Shown here: in pieces, positions 1 through 6,170 of the stretch | Layout of the letters: each line of letters opens with the position of its first letter | How positions within the stretch are numbered: the stretch's first letter is position 1 | NCBI GenBank assembly: GCA_963631415.1 | Contig: CAVGQS010000064.1 | Coordinates: 1 to 14,056, forward strand | DNA: 14,056 nt | Reading direction: 5' to 3' | Source: UBA6382 sp963631415 | GTDB taxonomy: Bacteria; Bacteroidota; Bacteroidia; Bacteroidales; Bacteroidaceae | Position numbers and translations under genes: made by a program | The notes under the pieces: model-generated | Told to the model about the DNA's origin: nothing | Databases searched by the model: none | Seen by the model: the letters and a program-made list of their open reading frames with translations, nothing else

Positions 1-120
1 CGTTTCGCGGCGAGATTTTTTCGTTAAGTCCGCATAAAATTTTTTTAAGTCCTATTTTTCAATCGCTCAAGTCCTACTTAAAAATTCCCAAGTGTGTTTG
101 GCTTTCCTTTGGCTACCCAG
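1..120. repeat. Gene-free left edge with phased AAGTCC words
   Basis: I see no coding sequence here. The AT-rich stretch carries AAGTCC at 26-31, 47-52 and 69-74, and a further AAGT at 90-93, so the words recur every 21-22 bases, about two helical turns. The phrase at 47-59 (AAGTCCTATTTTT) recurs at 13907-13919, and the phrase GTCCGCATAAAA at 28-39 resembles GTCCGCTAAAA near the right end. This may be part of a dispersed intergenic repeat. A 13-base match alone would be expected by chance in a window of this size, so the call rests on the phasing and the combination of words. Confidence 0.4.
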
Positions 121-155
121 AAAAACTAAAAAGCCTCGCAACTAAATTGCAAGGC
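121..155 (-). terminator. Intrinsic terminator of tRNA-Leu
   Basis: Read on the minus strand, GCCTTGCAA (155-147) pairs with TTGCGAGGC (141-133) around a 5-base loop, using one G-U pair. A U-rich tail follows from the A-run at 121-132. The G-U pair forms only in the minus-strand transcript; on plus it is a C-A mismatch. The terminator lies 9 bases past the tRNA 3' end. Confidence 0.8.
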
Positions 156-163
156 ATAATTTG

Positions 164-249
164 TACTCGAAGCGGGACTTGAACCCGCACGCCCCTTCCG
201 GGGCAAGGGATTTTAAGTCCCTCGTGTCTACCGATTCCACCATTCGAGC
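164..249 (-). tRNA. tRNA-Leu (anticodon UAA)
   Basis: The minus strand folds as a class II tRNA. It has a 7-bp acceptor stem (GCTCGAA with TTCGAGT, the first pair being G-U), an anticodon stem AGGGA/TCCCT around the loop CTTAAAA (anticodon TAA), and a 5-bp long variable arm GCCCC-ggaa-GGGGC. The T stem GCGGG/CCCGC closes loop TTCAAGT. The discriminator base is A and no CCA is encoded. The long variable arm together with anticodon UAA identifies leucine. The gene has its own promoter and terminator. Confidence 0.97.
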
Positions 250-304
250 GTCCTTCGCGTGCAAAGGGCGAGCGGAAAAATCAGGAGAAATCTTTCCGCA
301 ACTG

Positions 305-336
305 CAAAATTATCATTTTCTTCGTCAACGCCCAAA
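305..336 (-). promoter_or_regulatory. Bacteroidota-type promoter of tRNA-Leu
   Basis: On the minus strand there is TTTG (336-333), a 20-base spacer, then TAATTTTG (312-305). This matches the Bacteroidota primary-sigma consensus TTTG-N19-21-TAnnTTTG. Transcription would start near 298, leaving a leader of about 50 bases before the tRNA 5' end at 249. Confidence 0.75.
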
Positions 337-388
337 CGATTCTTCCCGTTTTTGGTCTGCCAGTGCTCAAGGGGCGGAAATAAATTAG

Positions 389-396
389 TAACTTTG
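389..396 (+). promoter_or_regulatory. -7 element of the BACON lipoprotein gene
   Basis: TAACTTTG matches the Bacteroidota -7 consensus TAnnTTTG and lies 35 bases before the ATG at 432. No TTTG occurs 19-21 bases upstream, so the -33 half is missing or degenerate. The identical octamer precedes the first S41 peptidase gene (3195-3202). Confidence 0.55.
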
Positions 397-431
397 CAAA
401 AAGTTAAGACCCACAAAACAAAAGTACTGCG

Positions 432-1136
432 ATGATGAAAAGACTTGCGATTGCACTGGCAGCCGTGCCGTGCGTGCTGGCCCTGATGGCGGGCTGCAGC
501 AACGACGACCCCGATGTCCACACGCTCAACATACGGGCGGTTTCTTCCGACTCCAACCCCATAGCCTACTACGCCGACCAGACCGCCGACTCCATCGAGG
601 TGGTGTCGACCGACACCTGGCAGGCCAACACCAACTGCGACTGGATAAAGTTCCGCCAGTCATCCTCTGCCACCATAGGCTACACCATCAAGTACGTCTA
701 CGGCCAGGCGCTGAGCCAGAAAGAGCGCGTAGTCATCGCCGCCAACACCACCGGCGAGGACCGCACCACCACCGTCACCGCAGACGCCAACAACAAGAAG
801 GTGGGTCTGGTGGTCAAGCAGTTCGGCTACCTCAACGTGACGACCCCCGCCAAGAGCCAGGCGGTCAACACGCCCCAGTTCATCATGAGGCATAAGGCGG
901 CTGCCACCACCGCCAAGGTGGCGTTCCGCATCTACGCCAACGCCCAGCTCACCACCGACGACAGCTGGATAACGGTGCCCGACGACATCTTTGAGGCCTC
1001 CTCCAAGGGCGCCGAGCACGAGACTACCATAAGCCTCGCCGCCAACACCACCGGAGCCGAGCGCACCGGCAAGATAACGCTCAAGTCTACCACCGGCGCA
1101 ACCACCGACATCGAGGTGGTGCAGAGCGCCCAGTAA
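432..1136 (+). CDS. Surface-type lipoprotein with two BACON domains
   Basis: This 234-residue protein begins with a lipoprotein signal peptide: a Lys-Arg start, a hydrophobic core to about residue 19, and the lipobox LMAGC with Cys22 as the expected lipidated residue. After it come two BACON-like beta domains, roughly 36-132 and 140-232. Each has a Trp-containing early strand (NCDW at 68-71, DSWI at 177-180), a late ANTTG..RT strand-turn (104-111 and 204-211) and a closing V-x-Q strand (VVKQFG, VVQSAQ). BACON domains are typical of Bacteroidota cell-surface proteins, often linked to glycan or mucin binding. No catalytic domain is present, so a binding or scaffold role is only inferred. The ATG-ATG start gives a well-formed signal peptide. 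The 38-bp gap to gpmI, with no obvious promoter in it, permits co-transcription. Confidence 0.85.
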   Translation: MMKRLAIALAAVPCVLALMAGCSNDDPDVHTLNIRAVSSDSNPIAYYADQTADSIEVVSTDTWQANTNCDWIKFRQSSSATIGYTIKYVYGQALSQKERVVIAANTTGEDRTTTVTADANNKKVGLVVKQFGYLNVTTPAKSQAVNTPQFIMRHKAAATTAKVAFRIYANAQLTTDDSWITVPDDIFEASSKGAEHETTISLAANTTGAERTGKITLKSTTGATTDIEVVQSAQ

Positions 1137-1174
1137 CAACGAATCTCACAAAAAAATACAAAAACATAATTACG

Positions 1175-2704
1175 ATGGCAAAGAAAGCACTTCTCATGAT
1201 TCTCGACGGATGGGGAATCGGCAACAAGGACAAGGGCAACGTGATCTACTCGACACCGACGCCCTACATGGACTACCTGAACAACACCTACGCACACTCT
1301 GAGCTGCAGGCCAGCGGCGAGTATGTGGGACTGCCCGACGGACAAATGGGCAACTCTGAGGTGGGCCACCTCAACATCGGCGCCGGCCGCATCGTCTACC
1401 AAGACCTTGTGAAAATCAACCGCGCCTGCGCTGACGGCTCCATCAAGGAGAGAATCAACGAGGCCTACACCTACGCCAAGGAGAACGGCAAAAGCCTCCA
1501 CCTCATGGGACTCACCTCTACCGGCGGCGTGCACTCCTCGCTCGACCACCTGCTCAAGCTCGTGGAACTCTCCCACGAATACGGCCTCGACGGCAAGACC
1601 TTCGTACACTGCTTCATGGACGGCCGCGACACCGACCCCCGCTCCGGCAAGGGCTTCATAGAGACGCTGACCGGCGTGTGCGAGAAGAACGGCGCAGCCA
1701 TCGCCTCCATCATCGGACGCTTCTACGCCATGGACCGCGACAAGCGCTGGAACCGCGTCAAGGTGGCCTACGACCAGCTCGTCAGCGGCAAGGGCAAGGA
1801 GGTTGACGACATGGTTGAGGGCGTGCAGTACTGCTACGACGCTGACTCCGAGGACCACAAGGACACCGACGAGTTCATGGAGCCGCTGGTCAACGCCAAC
1901 GTAGACGGACGCATCAAGGAGGGCGACGCCGTCATCTTCATCAACTACCGCAACGACCGCGCCAAGGAGCTCACCACAGTGCTCACCCAGCAGGACATGC
2001 CCGAAGAGGGAATGCACACCGTGCCCAACCTCAAGTACTACTGCATGACCCCCTACGACGCCAACTTCAAGGGCGTAGGCATCCTCTTCCCCAAAGAGAA
2101 CGTGGAGAACACGCTGGGCGAATATGTCAGCTCAAAGGGGCTCAAGCAGCTCCACACCGCTGAGACCGAGAAGTACGCCCACGTCACCTTCTTCTTCAAC
2201 GGCGGCCGCGAGACTCCCTACGAGGGCGAAGACCGCATTCTGGTCGCCTCGCCCAAGGTGGCTACCTACGACCTCAAGCCCGAAATGTCAGCCTACGAGG
2301 TGAAGGACAAGCTCGTTGAGGCCATCCGCAAGAACGAGTACGACTTCATCGTGGTCAACTTCGCCAACGGCGACATGGTGGGCCACACCGGCGTCTACGA
2401 GGCAATAGAGAAGGCTGTGACCGCTGTAGACAGCTGCGTCAAGGACGTCATCACGGCTGTCCAGGAGACCGGCTACGAGGCCATCATCATTGCCGACCAC
2501 GGCAACGCTGACCACGCTGTCAACGAAGACGGCACGCCCAACACCGCCCACTCGCTCAACCCCGTGCCCTTCATCTACGTCACCGAGAACAAGAACGCCA
2601 AGGTCAAGAACGGCATCCTTGCCGACGTGGCTCCCAGCATCCTCCACATCATGGGACTGGAGCAGCCCAAGGAGATGACCGGACAAAACCTCATCGAGGA
2701 CTAA
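1175..2704 (+). CDS. gpmI: 2,3-bisphosphoglycerate-independent phosphoglycerate mutase
   Basis: This cytosolic glycolytic and gluconeogenic enzyme interconverts 3- and 2-phosphoglycerate using two Mn ions. At 509 residues it has the family's normal length. It belongs to the alkaline phosphatase superfamily: the first metal-ligand segment LMILDGWG contains Asp11, and the phospho-acceptor is Ser61 in GNSEVGH. The inserted phosphotransferase domain spans about 75-300, with GVHS (118-121), DGRDTDP (149-155) and the YRNDRA substrate motif (258-263). The second metal cluster is NGDMVGHTG (398-406, Asp400 and His404), IADHGNADH (439-447, Asp441 and His442) and TAHSLNPVP with His459. All key residues are present. 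The start at 1175 gives the standard MAKKALLMILDGWG beginning. A strong terminator lies about 60 bases downstream. Confidence 0.98.
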   Translation: MAKKALLMILDGWGIGNKDKGNVIYSTPTPYMDYLNNTYAHSELQASGEYVGLPDGQMGNSEVGHLNIGAGRIVYQDLVKINRACADGSIKERINEAYTYAKENGKSLHLMGLTSTGGVHSSLDHLLKLVELSHEYGLDGKTFVHCFMDGRDTDPRSGKGFIETLTGVCEKNGAAIASIIGRFYAMDRDKRWNRVKVAYDQLVSGKGKEVDDMVEGVQYCYDADSEDHKDTDEFMEPLVNANVDGRIKEGDAVIFINYRNDRAKELTTVLTQQDMPEEGMHTVPNLKYYCMTPYDANFKGVGILFPKENVENTLGEYVSSKGLKQLHTAETEKYAHVTFFFNGGRETPYEGEDRILVASPKVATYDLKPEMSAYEVKDKLVEAIRKNEYDFIVVNFANGDMVGHTGVYEAIEKAVTAVDSCVKDVITAVQETGYEAIIIADHGNADHAVNEDGTPNTAHSLNPVPFIYVTENKNAKVKNGILADVAPSILHIMGLEQPKEMTGQNLIED

Positions 2705-2712
2705 GCGCCGAC

Positions 2713-2754
2713 CGAGCACCGGCTCGCAAACTTATCGAGCACCGACTCGCAAAC
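2713..2754 (+). repeat. Tandem imperfect 19-mer after gpmI
   Basis: CGAGCACCGGCTCGCAAAC (2713-2731) is repeated at 2736-2754 with one change (G to A), at a 23-base period. Each copy can form a small GAGC/GCTC-type hairpin, which the change weakens in the second copy. It sits between the gpmI stop codon and its terminator. Function unknown. Confidence 0.7.
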
Positions 2755-2761
2755 CAATAGC

Positions 2762-2801
2762 AAAAGCCTGCGCCGCACACTTGCGACGCAGGCTTTTTTT
2801 T
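2762..2801 (+). terminator. Intrinsic terminator of the BACON-gpmI unit
   Basis: GCCTGCGCCGC (2766-2776) and GCGACGCAGGC (2783-2793) form an 11-bp stem with one mismatch and a 6-base loop, followed by eight T residues. An A-run precedes the stem, so weak activity on the minus strand is possible. Confidence 0.9.
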
Positions 2802-2880
2802 GTTGGGCGGTCAGAGCCGCTGACCCGCACCGAGCCTACAAAGAAAACCGCGGATCCTAACTGATGGCACATAAACAAGA

Positions 2881-2918
2881 AAAGCCCCTCAAAACCTTCA
2901 CGGTTTTGAGGGGCTTTT
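2881..2918 (-). terminator. Terminator of the tRNA-Asn pair
   Basis: AAAAGCCCCTCAAAACC and GGTTTTGAGGGGCTTTT form a perfect 17-bp inverted repeat around a very short loop. It begins within a few bases of the 3' end of the downstream tRNA-Asn. Read on minus, the stem runs into TTTTCTTGTTT, so this is the natural end of the tRNA transcript. The symmetry also allows termination on plus, as a back-up to the gpmI terminator. Confidence 0.88.
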
Positions 2919-2919
2919 G

Positions 2920-2993
2920 CGCTTCAGGATGGGCTTGAACCAACGACCCCCTGATTAACAGTCAGGTGCTCTAACCAACTGAGCTACTGAAGC
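2920..2993 (-). tRNA. tRNA-Asn (anticodon GUU), downstream copy
   Basis: The minus strand folds with a 7-bp acceptor stem (GCTTCAG/CTGAAGC), D stem GCTC/GAGC, and anticodon stem CCTGA/TCAGG around CTGTTAA (anticodon GTT). The T arm is GTTGG-TTCAAGC-CCATC. The discriminator is G, as expected for asparagine, and no CCA is encoded. The T stem has a U-U mismatch at its second pair (50-64). It is identical to the copy 120 bases upstream in the transcript. Confidence 0.95.
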
Positions 2994-3039
2994 AGTGTGC
3001 AATCCGCAGGGTGCAGTAAACCGGACTCGCGTCCCGTCG

Positions 3040-3113
3040 CGCTTCAGGATGGGCTTGAACCAACGACCCCCTGATTAACAGTCAGGTGCTCTAACCAACT
3101 GAGCTACTGAAGC
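3040..3113 (-). tRNA. tRNA-Asn (anticodon GUU), promoter-proximal copy
   Basis: This is an exact copy of the neighbouring tRNA-Asn, including the T-stem U-U mismatch and the G discriminator. A 46-base spacer (2994-3039) with no promoter-like sequence separates the two. They are therefore probably one transcript, started near 3157 and ended by the hairpin at 2881-2918. Confidence 0.95.
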
Positions 3114-3163
3114 ATGGTTTGCAAACACTAAGAAAAACAGAGTTGCATCCTTGTTTTGCGGTG

Positions 3164-3195
3164 CAAAAGTAGTGATAAATTTGAAAATAAGCAAT
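3164..3195 (-). promoter_or_regulatory. Promoter of the tRNA-Asn pair
   Basis: On minus, TACTTTTG (3171-3164) is a -7 match to TAnnTTTG. ATTG (3195-3192), 20 bases further upstream, is a one-base variant of the -33 TTTG. The start would be near 3157, about 45 bases before the first tRNA, the same leader length as for tRNA-Leu. Confidence 0.6.
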
Positions 3196-3202
3196 AACTT
3201 TG
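3195..3202 (+). promoter_or_regulatory. -7 element of the first S41 peptidase gene
   Basis: TAACTTTG fits TAnnTTTG. No TTTG lies 19-21 bases upstream; the nearest (3180-3183) is only 11 bases away. The element abuts the tRNA-Asn -33 region, so the two divergent promoters overlap. The leader to the ATG at 3306 would be about 95 bases. Confidence 0.45.
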
Positions 3203-3305
3203 CATTAAAATAATAGTCGGACGCAGAAAAAAGTCACAGCGCTTGGCACACACGGCCTGCCGGGCGCCCCGCTTGCGGTCCGCCACATACACTCACAACA
3301 AGAAG

Positions 3306-4970
3306 ATGAAGAAATCCGTTTTGCTACTCTGCCTCGCCCTTGCCGCAGTGTGCGGGCCAGCCCAGAACCTCTCGGACGTGTCCGGGCAGTTGGGCATTTT
3401 CAACCGGCTCTACAAGACCCTCGACCAGTACTACGTAGACACGCTCAACGCAGAGAAGAACGTCACCACCGCCATACGCGCCATGCTGTCGGACCTCGAT
3501 CCCTACACCGAGTTCTACGACGCCAAGAGCGCGCGCGAGTTCAACACCGTCACCACCGGCAAGTATGCCGGCGTCGGGGCGATGATACATTATTATAAGA
3601 AGGAAGACCGCTGCATCGTCTACCAGCTCTACGAAGGCAAGCCCGCCGCCGTGGCTGGACTGCGCGACGGCGACGTCATCCTGTCCGTCAACGGCAAGGA
3701 CACCGGAGTGAAGGGCAGCATGGCGATGGCGGACTACGTCAGTTCGGTCAGCGCAGCGCTCCGCGGCGACGCCGGCACCCTGGCCAAGGTGAGGGTGAAG
3801 CGCCCCGGCACTGCCGACACCTTGGAGTTCAGCGTGACGCGCGCCAACGTGCAGCTGCCGTCGGTGCCCTACAGCGGCATGCTCAACGCCGAGACGGGCT
3901 ACGTAATCCTCAACTCGTTCACCGCCGGCTGCGCGGAGGAGGTGGGCAACGCCGTGAAGAAACTGGTGGACCAGGGCGCCAAGTCGCTCGTGCTCGACCT
4001 GCGCAACAACGGCGGCGGACTCGCCAACGAGGCTGTCAACCTTGTCAATCTCTTTGTACCTAAGGGCAAACTGATACTCAAGATGAAGGGCAAGGTGGCC
4101 GACATGAACTCCTCCTACGCCACACAGAGCGAGCCCCTCTTCCCCGACCTGCCCCTGGCGGTGCTCGTCAACGGCCAGTCGGCGTCAGCGTCAGAAATAA
4201 CCTGCGGTTCGCTGCAAGACCTCGACCGCGCCGTGGTGGTGGGCGAGCGTACCTACGGCAAGGGACTGGTGCAGCAAACCCACAACCTGCCTGAGGGCAC
4301 CATGCTCAAGCTCACCACGAGCCACTACTACATACCCTCCGGCCGCTGCATACAAGCGCTGGACTACACCCACCGCACCGACAACGGCGAAGCCTACCGC
4401 ACGCCCGACAGCCTGACCCACGTGTTCCACACTGAGGCTGGTCGCCCCGTCAGGGACGGCGGCGGCATCACCCCCGACGTGGTGGTCAAGAGCGATACCA
4501 TGCCCACCAACCTCGAGTATCTGTGCGCCAGCGACGAGTTCTTCGACTACGTCACCAGCTACTGCCTCAGCCACCCCACCATAGCCCCCGCCGGCGAGTT
4601 TTCGGTGACCGACGCCGACTACGCCGAGTTTGTGAGCCATGTCAAGGCCTCAAACTTCTCTCCCGAATATGCCAGCCTCAAGGCGGCTGACCGCCTGCTC
4701 GACATGATGAAGGCCGAAGGCATGCCTAAGGACGCGCTCGACAAGGCGACGGCGCTCAAGGAGAGCATGAAGCCCGACATGGGCGAGGTGTTGCGCGACA
4801 ACAAGCAGACCATGAAGGAGCACCTCGACATTGCCGTGTGCGACCGCTACTACTACACCGCCGGCACCATAGAGAACCAGCTCAAGCACGACCGTCAGGT
4901 CAAGGAGGCAGTAGACCTGCTCGCCAACCCGGCGCGCTACAAGGCCATCCTCTCTGGCAAGGCAGAATAG
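3306..4970 (+). CDS. Secreted S41-family (CtpA-type) serine peptidase
   Basis: This C-terminal-processing peptidase is predicted to act in the periplasm or at the envelope. The chosen ATG gives 554 residues and a clean signal peptide (KK, hydrophobic core, cleavage near residue 20). An in-frame TTG at 3243 would place 21 polar residues before the signal peptide, so it was not used. Domains in order: signal peptide; N-terminal helices ending in LSDLDPYTEFY; PDZ, about 85-180 (GLRDGDVILSVNG near 118-130); and the S41 catalytic core, with LVLDLRNNGGG (228-238). The catalytic set is Ser294 in SASASEI, Lys319 in YGKGLVQ and Gln323, with Asp305 in the same spacing as in E. coli Tsp. GGGITPD and a helical C-terminal tail follow. 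It stands alone on plus, divergent from the tRNA-Asn pair. A second S41 peptidase lies at 7246-8838 on minus. The substrate is unknown. Confidence 0.92.
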   Translation: MKKSVLLLCLALAAVCGPAQNLSDVSGQLGIFNRLYKTLDQYYVDTLNAEKNVTTAIRAMLSDLDPYTEFYDAKSAREFNTVTTGKYAGVGAMIHYYKKEDRCIVYQLYEGKPAAVAGLRDGDVILSVNGKDTGVKGSMAMADYVSSVSAALRGDAGTLAKVRVKRPGTADTLEFSVTRANVQLPSVPYSGMLNAETGYVILNSFTAGCAEEVGNAVKKLVDQGAKSLVLDLRNNGGGLANEAVNLVNLFVPKGKLILKMKGKVADMNSSYATQSEPLFPDLPLAVLVNGQSASASEITCGSLQDLDRAVVVGERTYGKGLVQQTHNLPEGTMLKLTTSHYYIPSGRCIQALDYTHRTDNGEAYRTPDSLTHVFHTEAGRPVRDGGGITPDVVVKSDTMPTNLEYLCASDEFFDYVTSYCLSHPTIAPAGEFSVTDADYAEFVSHVKASNFSPEYASLKAADRLLDMMKAEGMPKDALDKATALKESMKPDMGEVLRDNKQTMKEHLDIAVCDRYYYTAGTIENQLKHDRQVKEAVDLLANPARYKAILSGKAE

Positions 4971-5016
4971 CCCCATTCCCTTCATAACACTGCTAAAAAC
5001 AGCGGGATACGGGCAC

Positions 5017-5059
5017 AAAAAAAAAGCGGCAGGAGAGGCTTTCTCCTGCCGCTTTTTTT
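5017..5059. terminator. Bidirectional terminator between S41 peptidase and AraC gene
   Basis: GCGGCAGGAGA (5026-5036) pairs perfectly with TCTCCTGCCGC (5042-5052) around a short loop. A9 lies on the left (5017-5025) and T7 on the right (5053-5059). It therefore has a U-tract in both directions and ends the plus-strand peptidase gene as well as the converging minus-strand AraC gene. Confidence 0.92.
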
Positions 5060-5114
5060 GTTTTTGTTTTTGGCTGCGTGAGCCGTTGGGAATTATTTTT
5101 TGCCGCTGGGCCTG

Positions 5115-5513
5115 TTATTCCCTATAGCCGTTGTGCTTTACGAAGAAGAGCGGTGTGTTGTTGTACTTCTTGGTGAAGGCGCGGCGGAAGGTGCTTACCG
5201 AAGCGAAGCCGCAGTCGGAGGCGAGGTCGCGGATGCTGTGGGAGTTCATGTAGTCCTTGTCGGTGAAGAGCTCTTCTGCCTTCTGGAGACGGAGAGTGTT
5301 GACGTACTCATTGAACTTGCAGCCCTTGACGTTGTTGATCATACGCGAGGCGTAGGTGCGGTTTGTCACGAGGAGGTCTGCGATTTCGTTGAGCGAAATG
5401 TCCTTGCGGAGGTAGAACTGTGTTTCTTTGGCAAGGGTGTCGAGGCGCTGCTCAAGGCGTGCGTTCAGTTCCTTTTCGTCCAGACCGAAAGGTAATGCTT
5501 CTGGATGTCTCAT
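5115..5513 (-). CDS. Stand-alone AraC-type DNA-binding protein
   Basis: This 132-residue protein is almost only an AraC/XylS DNA-binding domain. The first helix-turn-helix is about 41-60 (LNEIADLLVTNRTYASRMIN). The second, about 94-121, carries the family signature (SIRDLASDCGF, then STFRRAFTKKYNNTP). The preceding 30-40 residues look helical and polar and are too short for the usual ligand-binding or dimerisation domain, so the protein may be constitutive or controlled by its own level or by a partner. It has its own promoter and a terminator shared with the convergent S41 peptidase. Its target is unknown. Autoregulation or control of the neighbouring peptidase is possible, but nothing in the sequence shows it. 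Confidence 0.88.
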   Translation of the reverse strand: MRHPEALPFGLDEKELNARLEQRLDTLAKETQFYLRKDISLNEIADLLVTNRTYASRMINNVKGCKFNEYVNTLRLQKAEELFTDKDYMNSHSIRDLASDCGFASVSTFRRAFTKKYNNTPLFFVKHNGYRE

Positions 5514-5567
5514 AATTCAACTAATTTTGTGTTTTTGATATTAAAAAAGCGAGAATAAATCTGGACG

Positions 5568-5598
5568 CAAAATTACAAAATAATCCATTTGGTTCAAA
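5568..5598 (-). promoter_or_regulatory. Promoter of the AraC-type gene
   Basis: On minus, TTTG (5598-5595), a 19-base spacer, then TAATTTTG (5575-5568) match the Bacteroidota consensus fully. The start would be near 5561, giving a leader of about 48 bases. It lies between the ybeY stop and the AraC start, so the AraC gene is not dependent on read-through from ybeY. Confidence 0.78.
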
Positions 5599-5613
5599 GG
5601 GAACGCAGCGATT

Positions 5614-6030
5614 TTATGATTTTTTAAGAAGTAGGGCTTTGTTTTCCGCCGCCTCCATTATTTCGCGTTCGCCGGGCCCCTTGTCGTTGATGCCGCAGAG
5701 GTGGAGTATGCCGTGCACGATGACGCGGTGGAGCTCTTCGCAGTAGGCGGTGTGCTGCTGCTCGGAGTTGCTCCTGACGGTGTCGAGGCTTATGAAGATG
5801 TCGCCGTGGAGCGTGTTGCCCTCGGTGTAGTCGAAGGTGATGATGTCGGTGTAGTAGTCGTGCTTGAGATACTGGCGGTTGACTTCAAGAATTTTTTCGT
5901 CGTCGCAGAAGATGTATGCCACGTCGCCTATCTTCTTGCCGTAGGTGGCGGCTACCTGCCTGAGCCACGCGGTGGTTTCCCTGCGCTTGATGTCGGGAAA
6001 CTTGATATTGTCGGACTGGTATGATACCAT
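5614..6030 (-). CDS. ybeY: Endoribonuclease YbeY (16S rRNA maturation)
   Basis: YbeY is a metal-dependent RNase involved in maturation of the 16S rRNA 3' end and in ribosome quality control. At 138 residues it is of family length. It shows the UPF0054 core: VNRQYLKHDYYTDIITFDY (50-68; the T-D-I/V-(I/L)-(S/T)-F segment), GDIFIS (76-81), and the metal motif HGILHLCGIND starting at His106. The usual motif is HGxxHxxGYDH. Here His106 and His110 are present, but the position of the third His is Asp116. It lies downstream of ruvB across a sequence gap, on the same strand, so operon membership cannot be judged. It ends about 100 bases before the AraC start. Confidence 0.92.
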   Translation of the reverse strand: MVSYQSDNIKFPDIKRRETTAWLRQVAATYGKKIGDVAYIFCDDEKILEVNRQYLKHDYYTDIITFDYTEGNTLHGDIFISLDTVRSNSEQQHTAYCEELHRVIVHGILHLCGINDKGPGEREIMEAAENKALLLKKS

Positions 6031-6092
6031 TGGGTTAGTAGAATTGGTCGTGTATATATATAATAAGGTATATAGGGAGCGCCGCGTCAGTC

Positions 6093-6169
6093 NNNNNNNN
6101 NNNNNNNNNNNNNNNNNNNNNNNNNNNNNNNNNNNNNNNNNNNNNNNNNNNNNNNNNNNNNNNNNNNNN
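6093..6169. other. Assembly gap (77 N)
   Basis: 77 undetermined bases lie between ybeY and ruvB. The bases on both sides are the same heptamer, GTCAGTC (6086-6092 and 6170-6176). The gap begins one base past the ruvB stop codon. Any promoter or terminator between ruvB and ybeY is hidden, or absent if the contigs really overlap. Confidence 0.99.
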
Positions 6170-6170
6170 G

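Noticed and set aside
164..249. Integration site of a mobile element at tRNA-Leu
   Set aside because: No duplicated tRNA end and no integrase are seen in the window.
932..2017. 361-codon open frame on minus across the BACON gene and gpmI
   Set aside because: It is antisense to two clear genes and has a low-complexity Val/Ala/Leu-rich translation.
2920..3113. CRISPR-like or mobile-element repeat
   Set aside because: The 74-base repeat is fully explained by two identical tRNA-Asn genes. No third copy or nearby cas gene or integrase is seen.
3243..3305. Upstream TTG start for the first S41 peptidase
   Set aside because: It would put 21 polar residues before a normal signal peptide. The ATG at 3306 begins directly with the lysine-rich signal sequence.
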